Of a stretch of 31,323 nucleotides of DNA, positions 14,285-23,039 are shown piece after piece. Source of the stretch: JBDIBB01 sp039812685. GTDB lineage: Bacteria; Acidobacteriota; Vicinamibacteria; Vicinamibacterales; JAFNAJ01. Location of the stretch: positions 1 to 31,323 of the forward strand of contig JBDIBB010000042.1 of the NCBI GenBank assembly GCA_039812685.1. Reading direction: 5' to 3'. A program made the position numbers and the translations under genes. The first letter of the stretch is position 1; each line of letters starts with the position of its first letter. Under the pieces are notes generated by a model. The model was not told the DNA's origin and did not search any database. It was given only the letters and a program-made list of their open reading frames with translations.

Positions 14285-16965
14285 TGGCGCAGGAGGCCGG
14301 GCGACGAACCCCGGAGGCGCGCCTGCCGGCGACCATCGGTCGCTACAAGGTGGTGTCGCGCATCGGCAAGGGCGCGATGGGCGTGGTCTACCACGCGCAC
14401 GACGAGTTGATGGACAGGGCGGTCGCCATCAAGGTGCTGACGGCCGATCTCGCCGGCGACCCGTCGATTCGCACGCGCTTCTTCCGCGAAGCCAAGGTCG
14501 CCGGGCAGATCGTCCATCCGAACGTCATCACGGTGTTCGACATGGGCGAGGAGAACGGTCGCCTCTACATCGTGATGGAACTGCTGCAGGGGCAGACCCT
14601 CGGCGAGTACCTGCGCGGGCACCCCGGGCTCGGGCTGGCCGAGAAGCTCGACATCATGACCCAGGTGTGCAGCGGGATGGTGGCGGCGCACGGCCGCGGC
14701 ATCGTCCATCGCGACCTGAAGCCGAGCAATCTCTTCGTGCAGACCGACGGCGTGGTGAAACTGCTCGATTTCGGCGTGGCGCGGCTGGCCGACTCCAACG
14801 TGACGGCGGCCGGTCTCATCATCGGGACGCCCGACTACATGTCGCCCGAGCAGGCGCGCGGCGGCGAGATCGACCTGCGGGCCGACGTGTTCTCCGCCGG
14901 GTCGGTCTTCTACTTCCTGCTCACCGGCCGCCGGCCGTTCGCGGCCAGGGACCTGCCCACCCTGCTGCACAACGTGGAGTACGCCGATCCGCCGCCGATG
15001 GCCGAGGCCGATGCGCCCGCGACTGTCTCGGCCATCGTGATGAAGGCGCTGCAGAAGGACCCGGCGAGGCGCTACCAGAGCTTCAGCGATCTGCTGGCCG
15101 ACGTGCTCCGGTTCCACAAGGCGTACGAGGCCGAGGGCCGCAAGCTGCTGCAGGCGACGCGCGCGGCGTTTCGTGACGCCCGGCAGCAGGCGACGACCGC
15201 GGCGGCGGCCGCGGCGGTGCTCGGCTACGAGAGCCGCGCCACGGCGGAGGTGTCCTCGCTGCTCGCGCAGCATCCGGCGCTCGACGAGGCCGAGGTGGCC
15301 AGTGACGCGGAGCGCGCGGCGCTGCTCCGGGACCTCCCGTCGTTGTCCGGGGAGGTCGTGCGGATTCGCGACCAGTGCACCGACGACGCCCGGCGCGCCG
15401 GCGATTGGCTCGCCCGGCACCGCGCGGCCGAGGGCGCGCTGGCGGCCGGCGATCTGGCCGCTGCGGAGCGCGAACTCGCGGCGGTCGTGCAGCAGCAGCC
15501 GGCGGCGGTGGCGTCCTCGGCCATGCTGGCGCGGGTGCGGGCGGCCATCCAGGACGCGCAGGAGCGCGCCCGCCGTGAGCGCGCCCTGATCGCCGCCGCG
15601 GAGACATCGCTCAAGGCGGGACACTGGGCCGAGGCCGGGCGGCTGGCGGAAGAAGCGCTGGGTGTCGCACCTGGATCCGCGCGTGCCGGCCAGTTGCGGG
15701 AGCAGGCGTTGGACGGGCTGGCCAGGGAGCAGGAACGGACCAGGCGTCTGGCCGACGCGGAGGCACGCGTCGCGGAGGCCGGCCTGACGCTCGCCAGAGG
15801 CGATGCCCAGGGCGCGGCTCGACTGGCCCAGGAGGCCCTGGCGCTGGACGCGACGAACGAGACCGGCCGGGCGGTGCTCGCCCGCGCGCAGGCCGCCATC
15901 ACGGAGGCCGCCGCACGCGAAGTGCGTCTCACCAAGGCTCGATCGCACGCTGTCAGGGCCCAGCAGTGGCTGGAGAAGGGCCGCCTGGCGAAAGCCATCG
16001 GCGAGGCCCGGCGCGCGCTGGCCCTCCAACCGGATGATGTGGTGTCGGCGGCCCTGATCGAAGAGGCCCGGCGCCGGCAGGCGGTCCCGGCGTCGGCTGC
16101 GACGCTCGGAGCAGGATCTTCCTGGGTCACGCCGCGCAACCTGGGGCTCGCTGCGGCGGCCGTCGTCCTGGCAGGTCTCGTGATCGTGGTCGGCGGCCGG
16201 TTGTTCGGCGGGCGGGACTCCGTACCCGGGGATGCCGGAACCGGAGCCCCGCCTCCGAGCGCGGCGGGGGCGCCACGTCCCGAGCCGGTGAGTCCGGATG
16301 CCGTCGCGCCGCCCTCGGGTCAACCACCCCCGCAATCGCCAGCCCAGACCGACTCGACGGTGCCGCCCGCGACGCCCGCGACGCCCGAGGCGATCCCTGC
16401 GGGGGAGCCCTCGGATCTGGCGTTGCCTGAGTTGCCGCGCGCGGCCGGCGAGGACGAGTCGCACCACACCACGCGCCGGGCGCAGGCGCTCGCGAGCTTC
16501 AACGAGGCACAGGATCTGCTCCGCCGCGGCCGCTTCCAGCAGGCGCTGGCGATCTTCGAGGGTCTGGGACGGACCGAACCGGCGTATCCGGGCATCGAGG
16601 AGCGGATCGCCGCCACGCGCCGGGAAGTGGAGGCGGGCGCGCGGCCGTCGGCCAGGCGCCTGCTGGAGGAAGGAGCCCGGCTCGAGGCAAGCGGGAACAT
16701 GCTCGACGCCATGGCCCGCTACCGGGCGGCACGCGCGGCCGAACCGGACCTGCCGGGCCTGGGCGAACGCATCTCGTCGTTGTCGGCGCTCATGACCTCG
16801 CGGGCCGAGCGCCTCGTGTCGGAAGGCGACGCCGATCGCGGACGCGGCGACCCCGCGTCGGCCATCCGGAAGTACGAAGAAGCCCTGCGGTACTTCCCGC
16901 CGGATCATCCGGCGGTTCGCGGCGTCCGGCAGCAACTGGAGAAACTCCGCGCGGGGGTGCCGTAG
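14284..16965 (+). CDS. Transmembrane Ser/Thr protein kinase with TPR-like repeats
   Basis: An 893-residue PknB-type kinase. The kinase domain (about 18-280) has the Gly-rich loop GKGAMGVVY, VAIK with Lys50, catalytic HRDLKPSN (Asp144, Asn149), DFG at 162-164 and SPE at 187-189, so it should be active. Next comes a cytoplasmic Ala/Glu-rich helical region (about 290-600) with TPR-like units such as GHWAEAGRLAEEAL and KGRLAKAIGEARRAL. One transmembrane helix is at about 620-642. It is followed by a Pro-rich linker (about 650-705) and a second set of TPR-like units (about 725-893, for example GRFQQALAIFEGL). The start ATG at 14284 overlaps the phosphatase stop. A GTG one codon earlier is possible. 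The extracytoplasmic ligand is unknown. Confidence 0.93.
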   Translation: MAQEAGRRTPEARLPATIGRYKVVSRIGKGAMGVVYHAHDELMDRAVAIKVLTADLAGDPSIRTRFFREAKVAGQIVHPNVITVFDMGEENGRLYIVMELLQGQTLGEYLRGHPGLGLAEKLDIMTQVCSGMVAAHGRGIVHRDLKPSNLFVQTDGVVKLLDFGVARLADSNVTAAGLIIGTPDYMSPEQARGGEIDLRADVFSAGSVFYFLLTGRRPFAARDLPTLLHNVEYADPPPMAEADAPATVSAIVMKALQKDPARRYQSFSDLLADVLRFHKAYEAEGRKLLQATRAAFRDARQQATTAAAAAAVLGYESRATAEVSSLLAQHPALDEAEVASDAERAALLRDLPSLSGEVVRIRDQCTDDARRAGDWLARHRAAEGALAAGDLAAAERELAAVVQQQPAAVASSAMLARVRAAIQDAQERARRERALIAAAETSLKAGHWAEAGRLAEEALGVAPGSARAGQLREQALDGLAREQERTRRLADAEARVAEAGLTLARGDAQGAARLAQEALALDATNETGRAVLARAQAAITEAAAREVRLTKARSHAVRAQQWLEKGRLAKAIGEARRALALQPDDVVSAALIEEARRRQAVPASAATLGAGSSWVTPRNLGLAAAAVVLAGLVIVVGGRLFGGRDSVPGDAGTGAPPPSAAGAPRPEPVSPDAVAPPSGQPPPQSPAQTDSTVPPATPATPEAIPAGEPSDLALPELPRAAGEDESHHTTRRAQALASFNEAQDLLRRGRFQQALAIFEGLGRTEPAYPGIEERIAATRREVEAGARPSARRLLEEGARLEASGNMLDAMARYRAARAAEPDLPGLGERISSLSALMTSRAERLVSEGDADRGRGDPASAIRKYEEALRYFPPDHPAVRGVRQQLEKLRAGVP

Positions 16966-17055
16966 CGCGGACTGGTACGAGCCGGCACCACCACGGCCGC
17001 GGAGGCCGTCAGGGTGCCATTGAGGCGTGGGTGACGCGCAGGCGGGTGTCGCGGC

Positions 17056-18927
17056 GTGCAGCGGATTGGGCGATACGACATCATCGAGCAGGTGGGACGC
17101 GGCAGCATGGGCGTGGTCTACCGCGCCCAGGACACCGTGCTCGAGCGGGAGGTCGCCCTCAAGCTGCTCTGGGAGGACTTCTGCGAAGACGACAGCGCAC
17201 TGGCGCGCTTCCAGCGTGAGGCACGCGCCGTCGCCCGGCTGACCCACCGCAACATCGTCACGCTGTACGAACTGGCGCAGCAGGAGGATGGCCGACCCTA
17301 CATCGCGATGGAGTTCCTGCGCGGGGCGCCGCTCGACAAACGCTTGCGAGCCGTTCCGCCGCTCACGCTCATCGAGAAGATCGACATCGTCGCGCAGTTG
17401 TGCGCGGGGCTGCACTTCGCGCACGAACAGGGTGTCGTGCACCGCGACGTGAAGCCCGCCAACATCTGGGTGCTGCCCGACGGCAATGTGAAGCTGCTCG
17501 ACTTCGGCATCGCACGCCTCGCATCGTCGTCGATCACGCGCGACGGCAACCTCGTCGGGACGGCGGCCTACATGGCCCCGGAGCAGATCGAGGGCGCGGC
17601 CGTCGACGGGCGGACCGACATCTTCGCGGCCGGCGTGGTGCTCTACGAGCTGCTGGTCGGCCACAAGCCCTTCGAGGCCGATTCCCCGACCGGTGTCATC
17701 GCGAAGATCATCCGCGGCGATCGGGAACAGCTCGACCCCGGACGCGATCAGCTGCCTCCGGCCCTGGTCACGGCCGTCGATCGCGCGCTCGCCCGGGTGG
17801 CCGACGACCGGTTTCCGACCGCGGCGGAGTTCGGCGCCACGCTCTCGCAGATTCGGGCTGCTCTCGACCGTCAGGCCGCCGCGCCCTTCGACGTCACCAT
17901 GATGGTGCCCGGCACGGCTGGCGACGCGCAGGCGGCGGCCGAGCTGAGGCTTGGCACGCGCCCCGGCAGCGTGCCCGGAGGAGACCTCGCCCTGCACGCC
18001 GCCCCGCTGCCGCCGGGCTCCGACGTGGACGCGCCCACGGTCCTCACACCGGTGCCCGGGGTGGCCGCTCCCCTGCGCGGTCGCGACGTGGTGGCCGGAT
18101 CTGGTCCCACCCATGTTCGCGCGAAGTGGCCCATGATCGTGGCAGGCGTGGCCGTGGTTCTCGCCGCCGCGACGGCTGGTACCATGTGGCTGCGCCGGGC
18201 GGCTGGCCCGGACGCCGCGGCATCCTCGGCGGGAACCGCGCCATCGGCTGGTCCAACTGCTCCAGTTGCTCCAGCGGCTCCCGTCGTGCCACGACCGGCC
18301 CGGGAGCTGCGCATCGAGTCGGAGCCGTCGGGCGCGATCGTCACCGTCGGAGGGCACCGGCTCGATGACGCCACGCCGGCCACCCTGGTGATTCCCGCGG
18401 GCGCGGCGCCTCCGGCCGACGTGCTGATCACCAGACAAGGGTACGAGGACGTCAGGGTGGCCCTCTCGGAGTCGGTGATTGCCAGCGGCCGTCTGGTCGT
18501 GCCCCTCCAGCCGAGCGAGGCGCGAGTCAGGCTGAGCGTGTCCGCACCGTTCGAGTTCGAGATCCTCGACGGCTCGCGCGTCATCTCCGCGGCGGCCGCG
18601 CAGCACGCCGTGAGCGTGCTGGAGGGACGCCAGTTGCGATTGCGCGCCCCATCGGTGTTCCTCGACCAGCGTGTCCTGGTGCGGGGCGGCGCCGGCGCGG
18701 CCATGCGCGTCTCGGTGCCGGGCCTGGGCGGCATCAGCGTGCGTGCGGTGGTGGAGAACTGCGAGATGCGGATCGACGGGCTCCGGACCGATCCCCCGCC
18801 GGTGTTCGAGAGGCCGATCGCGGCCGGTGACCACACCGTGGAACTCGTCTGCGTCGACGGCGAAACCAGGCGCCAGCGAATCGGGGTTCGCGAAGGCGCC
18901 ACGACCACGGTGTTGTTCCGCCAATGA
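17056..18927 (+). CDS. Transmembrane Ser/Thr protein kinase with PEGA-like outer domain
   Basis: A 623-residue kinase starting with GTG. The kinase domain (about 5-270) has GRGSMGVVY, VALK with Lys36, HRDVKPAN (Asp131, Asn136), DFG at 149-151 and APE at 174-176. A Pro/Ala-rich juxtamembrane region leads to a transmembrane helix at about 360-380. A second Ala/Pro linker follows, then a PEGA-like domain (about 417-491) with the hallmark SEPSGAIVTVGG strand. Another beta-rich region (about 495-623) resembles a further, diverged unit. PEGA domains are beta-sandwich modules usually outside the membrane. It lies 90 bases after the first kinase, and its stop overlaps the next gene's ATG (ATGA), so it is translationally linked to that gene. 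Confidence 0.93.
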   Translation: MQRIGRYDIIEQVGRGSMGVVYRAQDTVLEREVALKLLWEDFCEDDSALARFQREARAVARLTHRNIVTLYELAQQEDGRPYIAMEFLRGAPLDKRLRAVPPLTLIEKIDIVAQLCAGLHFAHEQGVVHRDVKPANIWVLPDGNVKLLDFGIARLASSSITRDGNLVGTAAYMAPEQIEGAAVDGRTDIFAAGVVLYELLVGHKPFEADSPTGVIAKIIRGDREQLDPGRDQLPPALVTAVDRALARVADDRFPTAAEFGATLSQIRAALDRQAAAPFDVTMMVPGTAGDAQAAAELRLGTRPGSVPGGDLALHAAPLPPGSDVDAPTVLTPVPGVAAPLRGRDVVAGSGPTHVRAKWPMIVAGVAVVLAAATAGTMWLRRAAGPDAAASSAGTAPSAGPTAPVAPAAPVVPRPARELRIESEPSGAIVTVGGHRLDDATPATLVIPAGAAPPADVLITRQGYEDVRVALSESVIASGRLVVPLQPSEARVRLSVSAPFEFEILDGSRVISAAAAQHAVSVLEGRQLRLRAPSVFLDQRVLVRGGAGAAMRVSVPGLGGISVRAVVENCEMRIDGLRTDPPPVFERPIAAGDHTVELVCVDGETRRQRIGVREGATTTVLFRQ

Positions 18928-20456
18928 ACCTGCGCGCGGCTTCTCTCGCCACGGTCCGACGCTGGCCCCTCGTGCTGGCGGCCGCAGCGACGCTGATCCT
19001 GTCGTGGCCCGCGCCCTTCATGGCGCAACAGGCCGAATCGTCGGAGGAACTGGCGCGGCGCTGGTACGACAGCGGCCTGCGGTTCCTGCGTGACGGGCGG
19101 CCTGGCGAGGCCCTGAAGGACTTGCAACGCGTGGTCGACGTCTATCCCACCAGCAGCGTCGCCGACGATGCGCTGCTGCGGATCGCCGAGTACCAGCTCA
19201 CTGGCAACGGGGACGCCCGCGCGGCGCGAACCGTCGTCGAGTCGCTGATCGCGAAGTATCCGTCGGCCGATGCCGCGCCCATGGCCTACGTGCTCGCCGG
19301 ACGCATCGATCTGGCCGTGTCGGAGACGGCCGATGGGATCGAGCAGGCGCTCGCCAACTTCGAGCGCGTGCGGACGCTGTTCCCGAGGGCCATGGCCGTC
19401 GCGGCGTCGCTCACCTATGCGGGCGACGGGCACCGCATCGCCCGGCGTGCCCCGGAGGCTGCCCGGATGTACCGCCGGGCGGCTGCCGAATACCCGAGGG
19501 CCCCGTGGACGGCGCAGGCGCTGCGGGGGCTGGCGGCGGCAGAGGCAACCATGGGCGAGCCCACACAGGCCCTGGAGGCCCTGGCGCAACTGCAGCAGAG
19601 CTTCCCGGGCACGCGCGAGGCCGGCACGGCGCGCGATCTGGCCACCATCCTCTACCGCCTCCATCTGCGTGCCCCCACGGTGCCCGCCTTCGCGCCCACC
19701 CAGCGGACGATTGCCGGCGTGGGCGGGCGGCTGGCGACCGTGGACGCGCTGGCCGTTGAGCCCGACGGCGCGGTGGTCGTGCTGCAGCGGGACGGCCTCA
19801 CGCGCTTCGACGCCGACGGCCGCGTGCGTGACAGCCTGCGTGCGGCCGACGCGCGGGCGTTGCTGCCGGGCGTGGATGGCCGGCTGCTGGTCGCCACGCG
19901 GTCGGGCCTGCAGCCGATGACCGGGACGTTCCTGCCCCTGTCGATACCACGGCCCGACGGTGCGGCCAGGCCGCTTGACGACGTGCGCGCCGTGGCGCGA
20001 TCGCGCATCGGGCAGCTGCTGGTCGCCGACGGCGGCACGAAGTCGATCGCGCGCTTCGAGGCTGACGGCCGCTATGTGGGCGTCTTCGCCTCGATCGATG
20101 CCCTTCGCGTCGCGGTCAACGACATCGGTCTCGTGGCCGCGCTCGACCGCTCCGGACGCAGCGTGGCAGTGCTGGATGCCGCGGGCAAGCCCATCGGCCG
20201 CGTCGGCGGCGGCGGGGGAGTCACGCTGCAGCAGGCGGTTGACATCGCCTGGGACGCGCTGGGGTACCTCTACGTCCTCGATCGGGAAGCCGGGGCGGTG
20301 GCCGTGTTCTCGCCGGAGCTTCAACCCGTGACCGTCTACGCCGTCGCCCAGCGGCTGCCGGAGTCGTTCCGCCGGGCCACCGCGTTTGCCGTCGACGGCG
20401 CCGGCCGGCTGTTCATCTACGACGACCGCGCGAAGTCGATCAGGGTGCACCAGTGA
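18924..20456 (+). CDS. Exported TPR / NHL-like beta-propeller protein
   Basis: A 510-residue protein with an N-terminal signal sequence (Arg-rich start, hydrophobic stretch about 15-30, possible cleavage after residue 34). Residues about 40-225 form TPR-like helical repeats resembling those of BamD or CpoB (for example RFLRDGRPGEALKDLQRVVD followed by YPTSS). Residues about 240-510 form repeated beta units of the NHL/SMP-30 kind (VDALAVEPDGAVVVLQRDG, GQLLVADGGTKSIARFEADG, GYLYVLDREAGAVAVFSPEL). The combination suggests a periplasmic or outer-membrane scaffold; no enzyme motif is seen. It overlaps the upstream kinase by four bases (ATGA) and the next gene by four (GTGA), so it is expected to be made in step with them. 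Confidence 0.82.
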   Translation: MNLRAASLATVRRWPLVLAAAATLILSWPAPFMAQQAESSEELARRWYDSGLRFLRDGRPGEALKDLQRVVDVYPTSSVADDALLRIAEYQLTGNGDARAARTVVESLIAKYPSADAAPMAYVLAGRIDLAVSETADGIEQALANFERVRTLFPRAMAVAASLTYAGDGHRIARRAPEAARMYRRAAAEYPRAPWTAQALRGLAAAEATMGEPTQALEALAQLQQSFPGTREAGTARDLATILYRLHLRAPTVPAFAPTQRTIAGVGGRLATVDALAVEPDGAVVVLQRDGLTRFDADGRVRDSLRAADARALLPGVDGRLLVATRSGLQPMTGTFLPLSIPRPDGAARPLDDVRAVARSRIGQLLVADGGTKSIARFEADGRYVGVFASIDALRVAVNDIGLVAALDRSGRSVAVLDAAGKPIGRVGGGGGVTLQQAVDIAWDALGYLYVLDREAGAVAVFSPELQPVTVYAVAQRLPESFRRATAFAVDGAGRLFIYDDRAKSIRVHQ

Positions 20457-22657
20457 CGAGACAATGGATGGCCGTTTCGCGCGAGGACCGCACACCGGCC
20501 GCCGGCCGGCGTCGCCGCCGGTGCCGGCCGCTCATCTGCTGGATCGTGCTGGCCGTCGTGTCACTGCCGGCGGCGGGGCAGGTGGGCCCGCTGCAGGACG
20601 CGCACGACCAGCTCGCCAGGGCCCGCGCGCTCTACGACGCACTCGAGTGGGAGAGCGCGCTGCCCGTGCTCGATGCGCTCGTGGCCTCGCTCTCGTCGAG
20701 ACCCGCCACCGAGGATGGCCTGCGGCCCCTGCTGGCGGCGGCGTACGAACTGCGCGCCCGCAGCCGATTCGGTCTCGGCAACCGCGAGGGAGCGCGCCAG
20801 GACCTGGCGGCGCTCGTGGCCGTCGATCCGGGATACGTGCTGCCCGCCAACGTGGCGGCAGCCGTGCAGCAGATGCTCGACGAGGTGAAGCGATCGACGG
20901 TGGGGACGCTGCTGCTCACCGTGGAGCCCGACGATGCCAGCGTGACGATCGATGGCGCGCCCATCCTCCACGCCGGCGGGCCGCTGCCGCTGGCGGCCGG
21001 CCAGCACCTGCTCTCGGCCGCACGGGGAGGCTATCGCCCCGTCGAGCAGCCGGTGACGATCGTTGCTGGCGCCCAGGCGCCCGTGGCGCTGACGCTCGAG
21101 CGCATCGCCTCGCGTGTGGCGGTGCTCACCTCGCCACCCGATGTCGAGGTGTCGCTGGACGGCGTGGTGCGGGGGCGCACGCCCCCCGGGCCGGTCCCCG
21201 ACGCGTACGCCGATGCGGCGATCCGGCTGGGCGTGCCCCGCGACCAGGTGTCGGCGCCGTTCTACGTGGACGACGTGGCCAGCGGCGTGCGGCTCTTCGA
21301 GTTCCGTCGCCCCTGTTACGTGCCGCTCGACTCCCGGCGGATGATCGAACGCCCGGCCGACCTCCTGCTCGAGGTGGCGCTCGAACACGCGGCGGCGACG
21401 GTGAAGGTCCAGAGCAACGTCGCGAACGCGGAGGTGTCGCTCAACGGCCAGCCCCAGGGACAGACCCCGCTGGTGCTCTCCGAGGTGTGCGAGGGCCCGC
21501 AGGTGCTCGAGGTCTCGTCGCCGATGGGACGGTTCATCCGCCGCTTCGAAGCCCATGCCGGCGAGACGCTGGACATCGCGGCCCACCTCGCTCCGGCGCT
21601 CGCCCTCGTGTCGGCCGGCGGCGAGGACATCCGGTTCCGCGGTGAGGATGTCCGGCTGGTCGTGGAGCGACTCCTCGAACCGGCGCGATCGATCACCGTC
21701 TTCGAGCCGCGGAGGGAAGACGTCGCCGATGCGCTGCGCGATCTGCGCCTGCCGCTGGACTGGCTCGCCGTGGATCGCAACGGCCGGCCGCTGGGCCAGG
21801 CCGCCGAGGTGTCGAACACGTTGCGACGGGAGGCGTCCATTCAACTCGCCAGGCGCTTTGGCGCCCAGGGCGTGGCTGGCGTCAGCATGCCCGGTGGCGG
21901 TGACAGCCCCGCGGTGATCTCGCTGCTCGTGGCCGGAGCCGCCGACCCGGATGTCTTCGAGGTGGCGCTCGGCGCACCGCTGCCGGCCGATGTGCTCCGT
22001 ACGCTCGATGGCGCCATCGACGTCGAGCGATCCTCGTTCGACCTGACGGGGGTGGAGATCGCCGATGTGCCGGGCGTTGCCGTCGTCTCGGTGGTGCCCG
22101 GGGGTGGGGCAGCCCAGGCCGGCATCGGCCCCGGCGACATCATCGTCGGCGTACGGGACGCACCGGTGGCCTCGACGGCCGATCTCCAGCAGGCCATCGA
22201 GGCGATCACGCCAGGCCAGCAGGTGCCGGTTGCCGTCACCGACCGGACCGGCGCCACGCGGACCGTGATGGTGGCCGCGGCGCGGCGGCCGCTGCTGGTG
22301 TCGATCGACGATCGGATGACCCGGTTCAACAAGCTCGCACTCGATCTTCGCTTCCGGCTGGCCGGGGCCCCCGATGCGATCCAGGAAGGGCTGTTGCGGC
22401 TCAATCTCGCCGCGGCCCTGCTCAAGCTCGGCAACCCCGCGGAGGCCAGACGCGAGCTGCAGCGCGTGACGCTGCCCGATGGTCCCGGCATCTCGAACGG
22501 GACAGTCCAGTATCTGCTGGGGCTCTCCTACGAGGCGACCAGCCAGCCGGCGGACGCCGACCGGGCGTTCCGTGCGGCCGCGGCCGTCGAGGGTGCCCGC
22601 GTGTCCACATTCGGACCGCTCGTGGCCGATCTCCTGAAGGCGCGTCTCCAGCGCTGA
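20453..22657 (+). CDS. Exported PEGA / PDZ / TPR protein
   Basis: A 734-residue protein if started at the GTG at 20453, which overlaps the previous stop (GTGA); an ATG five codons later (20468) is also possible. An Arg-rich segment and a hydrophobic helix (about 26-41) give a signal peptide or anchor. The following parts are helical (about 44-145), two PEGA-like units (about 151-215 and 220-300), a clear third PEGA (about 314-380, SNVANAEVSLNGQPQGQTPL), a region without a recognised domain, a PDZ domain (about 530-610, VVPGGGAAQAGIGPGDIIVG), and a TPR-like C-terminus. No protease catalytic motif is visible, so the PDZ probably binds protein tails. It ends the first coupled cluster; PEGA units are shared with the upstream kinase. 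Confidence 0.85.
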   Translation: MTRQWMAVSREDRTPAAGRRRRRCRPLICWIVLAVVSLPAAGQVGPLQDAHDQLARARALYDALEWESALPVLDALVASLSSRPATEDGLRPLLAAAYELRARSRFGLGNREGARQDLAALVAVDPGYVLPANVAAAVQQMLDEVKRSTVGTLLLTVEPDDASVTIDGAPILHAGGPLPLAAGQHLLSAARGGYRPVEQPVTIVAGAQAPVALTLERIASRVAVLTSPPDVEVSLDGVVRGRTPPGPVPDAYADAAIRLGVPRDQVSAPFYVDDVASGVRLFEFRRPCYVPLDSRRMIERPADLLLEVALEHAAATVKVQSNVANAEVSLNGQPQGQTPLVLSEVCEGPQVLEVSSPMGRFIRRFEAHAGETLDIAAHLAPALALVSAGGEDIRFRGEDVRLVVERLLEPARSITVFEPRREDVADALRDLRLPLDWLAVDRNGRPLGQAAEVSNTLRREASIQLARRFGAQGVAGVSMPGGGDSPAVISLLVAGAADPDVFEVALGAPLPADVLRTLDGAIDVERSSFDLTGVEIADVPGVAVVSVVPGGGAAQAGIGPGDIIVGVRDAPVASTADLQQAIEAITPGQQVPVAVTDRTGATRTVMVAAARRPLLVSIDDRMTRFNKLALDLRFRLAGAPDAIQEGLLRLNLAAALLKLGNPAEARRELQRVTLPDGPGISNGTVQYLLGLSYEATSQPADADRAFRAAAAVEGARVSTFGPLVADLLKARLQR

Positions 22658-23039
22658 GGCCACCGGCCGCCGGCTGACGTCGCCGGCGTCCGGGCCCCGT
22701 CTCCCTCCCGGCGCGATCGCGGATTCTGGCACCGGCTCCTCGCCCGTGCGGGTGAAGAACCGCGACGGCAGGCGTCGCCCCGGCGTCAGCCTCCCCGTGT
22801 GCCGCGACGATCGATGCCCGATCTCCGGCGAGGGGCCTTGTCCCGGGCTTCGTCCGAATCTCACCGGATCCCCGTCCGATTGCCAGGATCGACGCTCTTC
22901 CCCTGGTCGGGGAGCCGCTCGCACGCGGTCTGCGCTCGCGGCGTTCGCCGCGTGGCCTTCGTCAGGTCCCGTCGCCTGGCCCGCTGGTTGCTCCTGGGTC
23001 GATCGCGTGAGCCGGACGTCGGCTGCAGGGAGGGGCCGA
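22658..23039. other. Intergenic region between the two accessory clusters
   Basis: A 382-base stretch with no gene I can support. The reading frame of the downstream gene stays open back to an ATG at 22746, but the residues there are Arg/Pro/Cys-rich with no export signal, so I treat it as leader. No T-rich terminator is visible after the PDZ protein gene, and no clear -10/-35 pair was found. It should nevertheless contain the promoter for the second cluster unless transcription reads through. Confidence 0.5.
23027..23035 (+). promoter_or_regulatory. Ribosome binding site that decides the start at 23040
   Basis: AGGGAGGGG lies 4 bases upstream of the ATG at 23040. That ATG begins a proper signal-peptide-like N-terminus, whereas the far upstream in-frame ATG has neither feature. 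Confidence 0.7.

Noticed and set aside
22746..23039. N-terminal extension of the unknown exported protein to an upstream in-frame ATG
   Set aside because: The extra 98 residues are Arg/Pro/Cys-rich and would bury the signal peptide inside the protein, while 23040 has a strong ribosome site.
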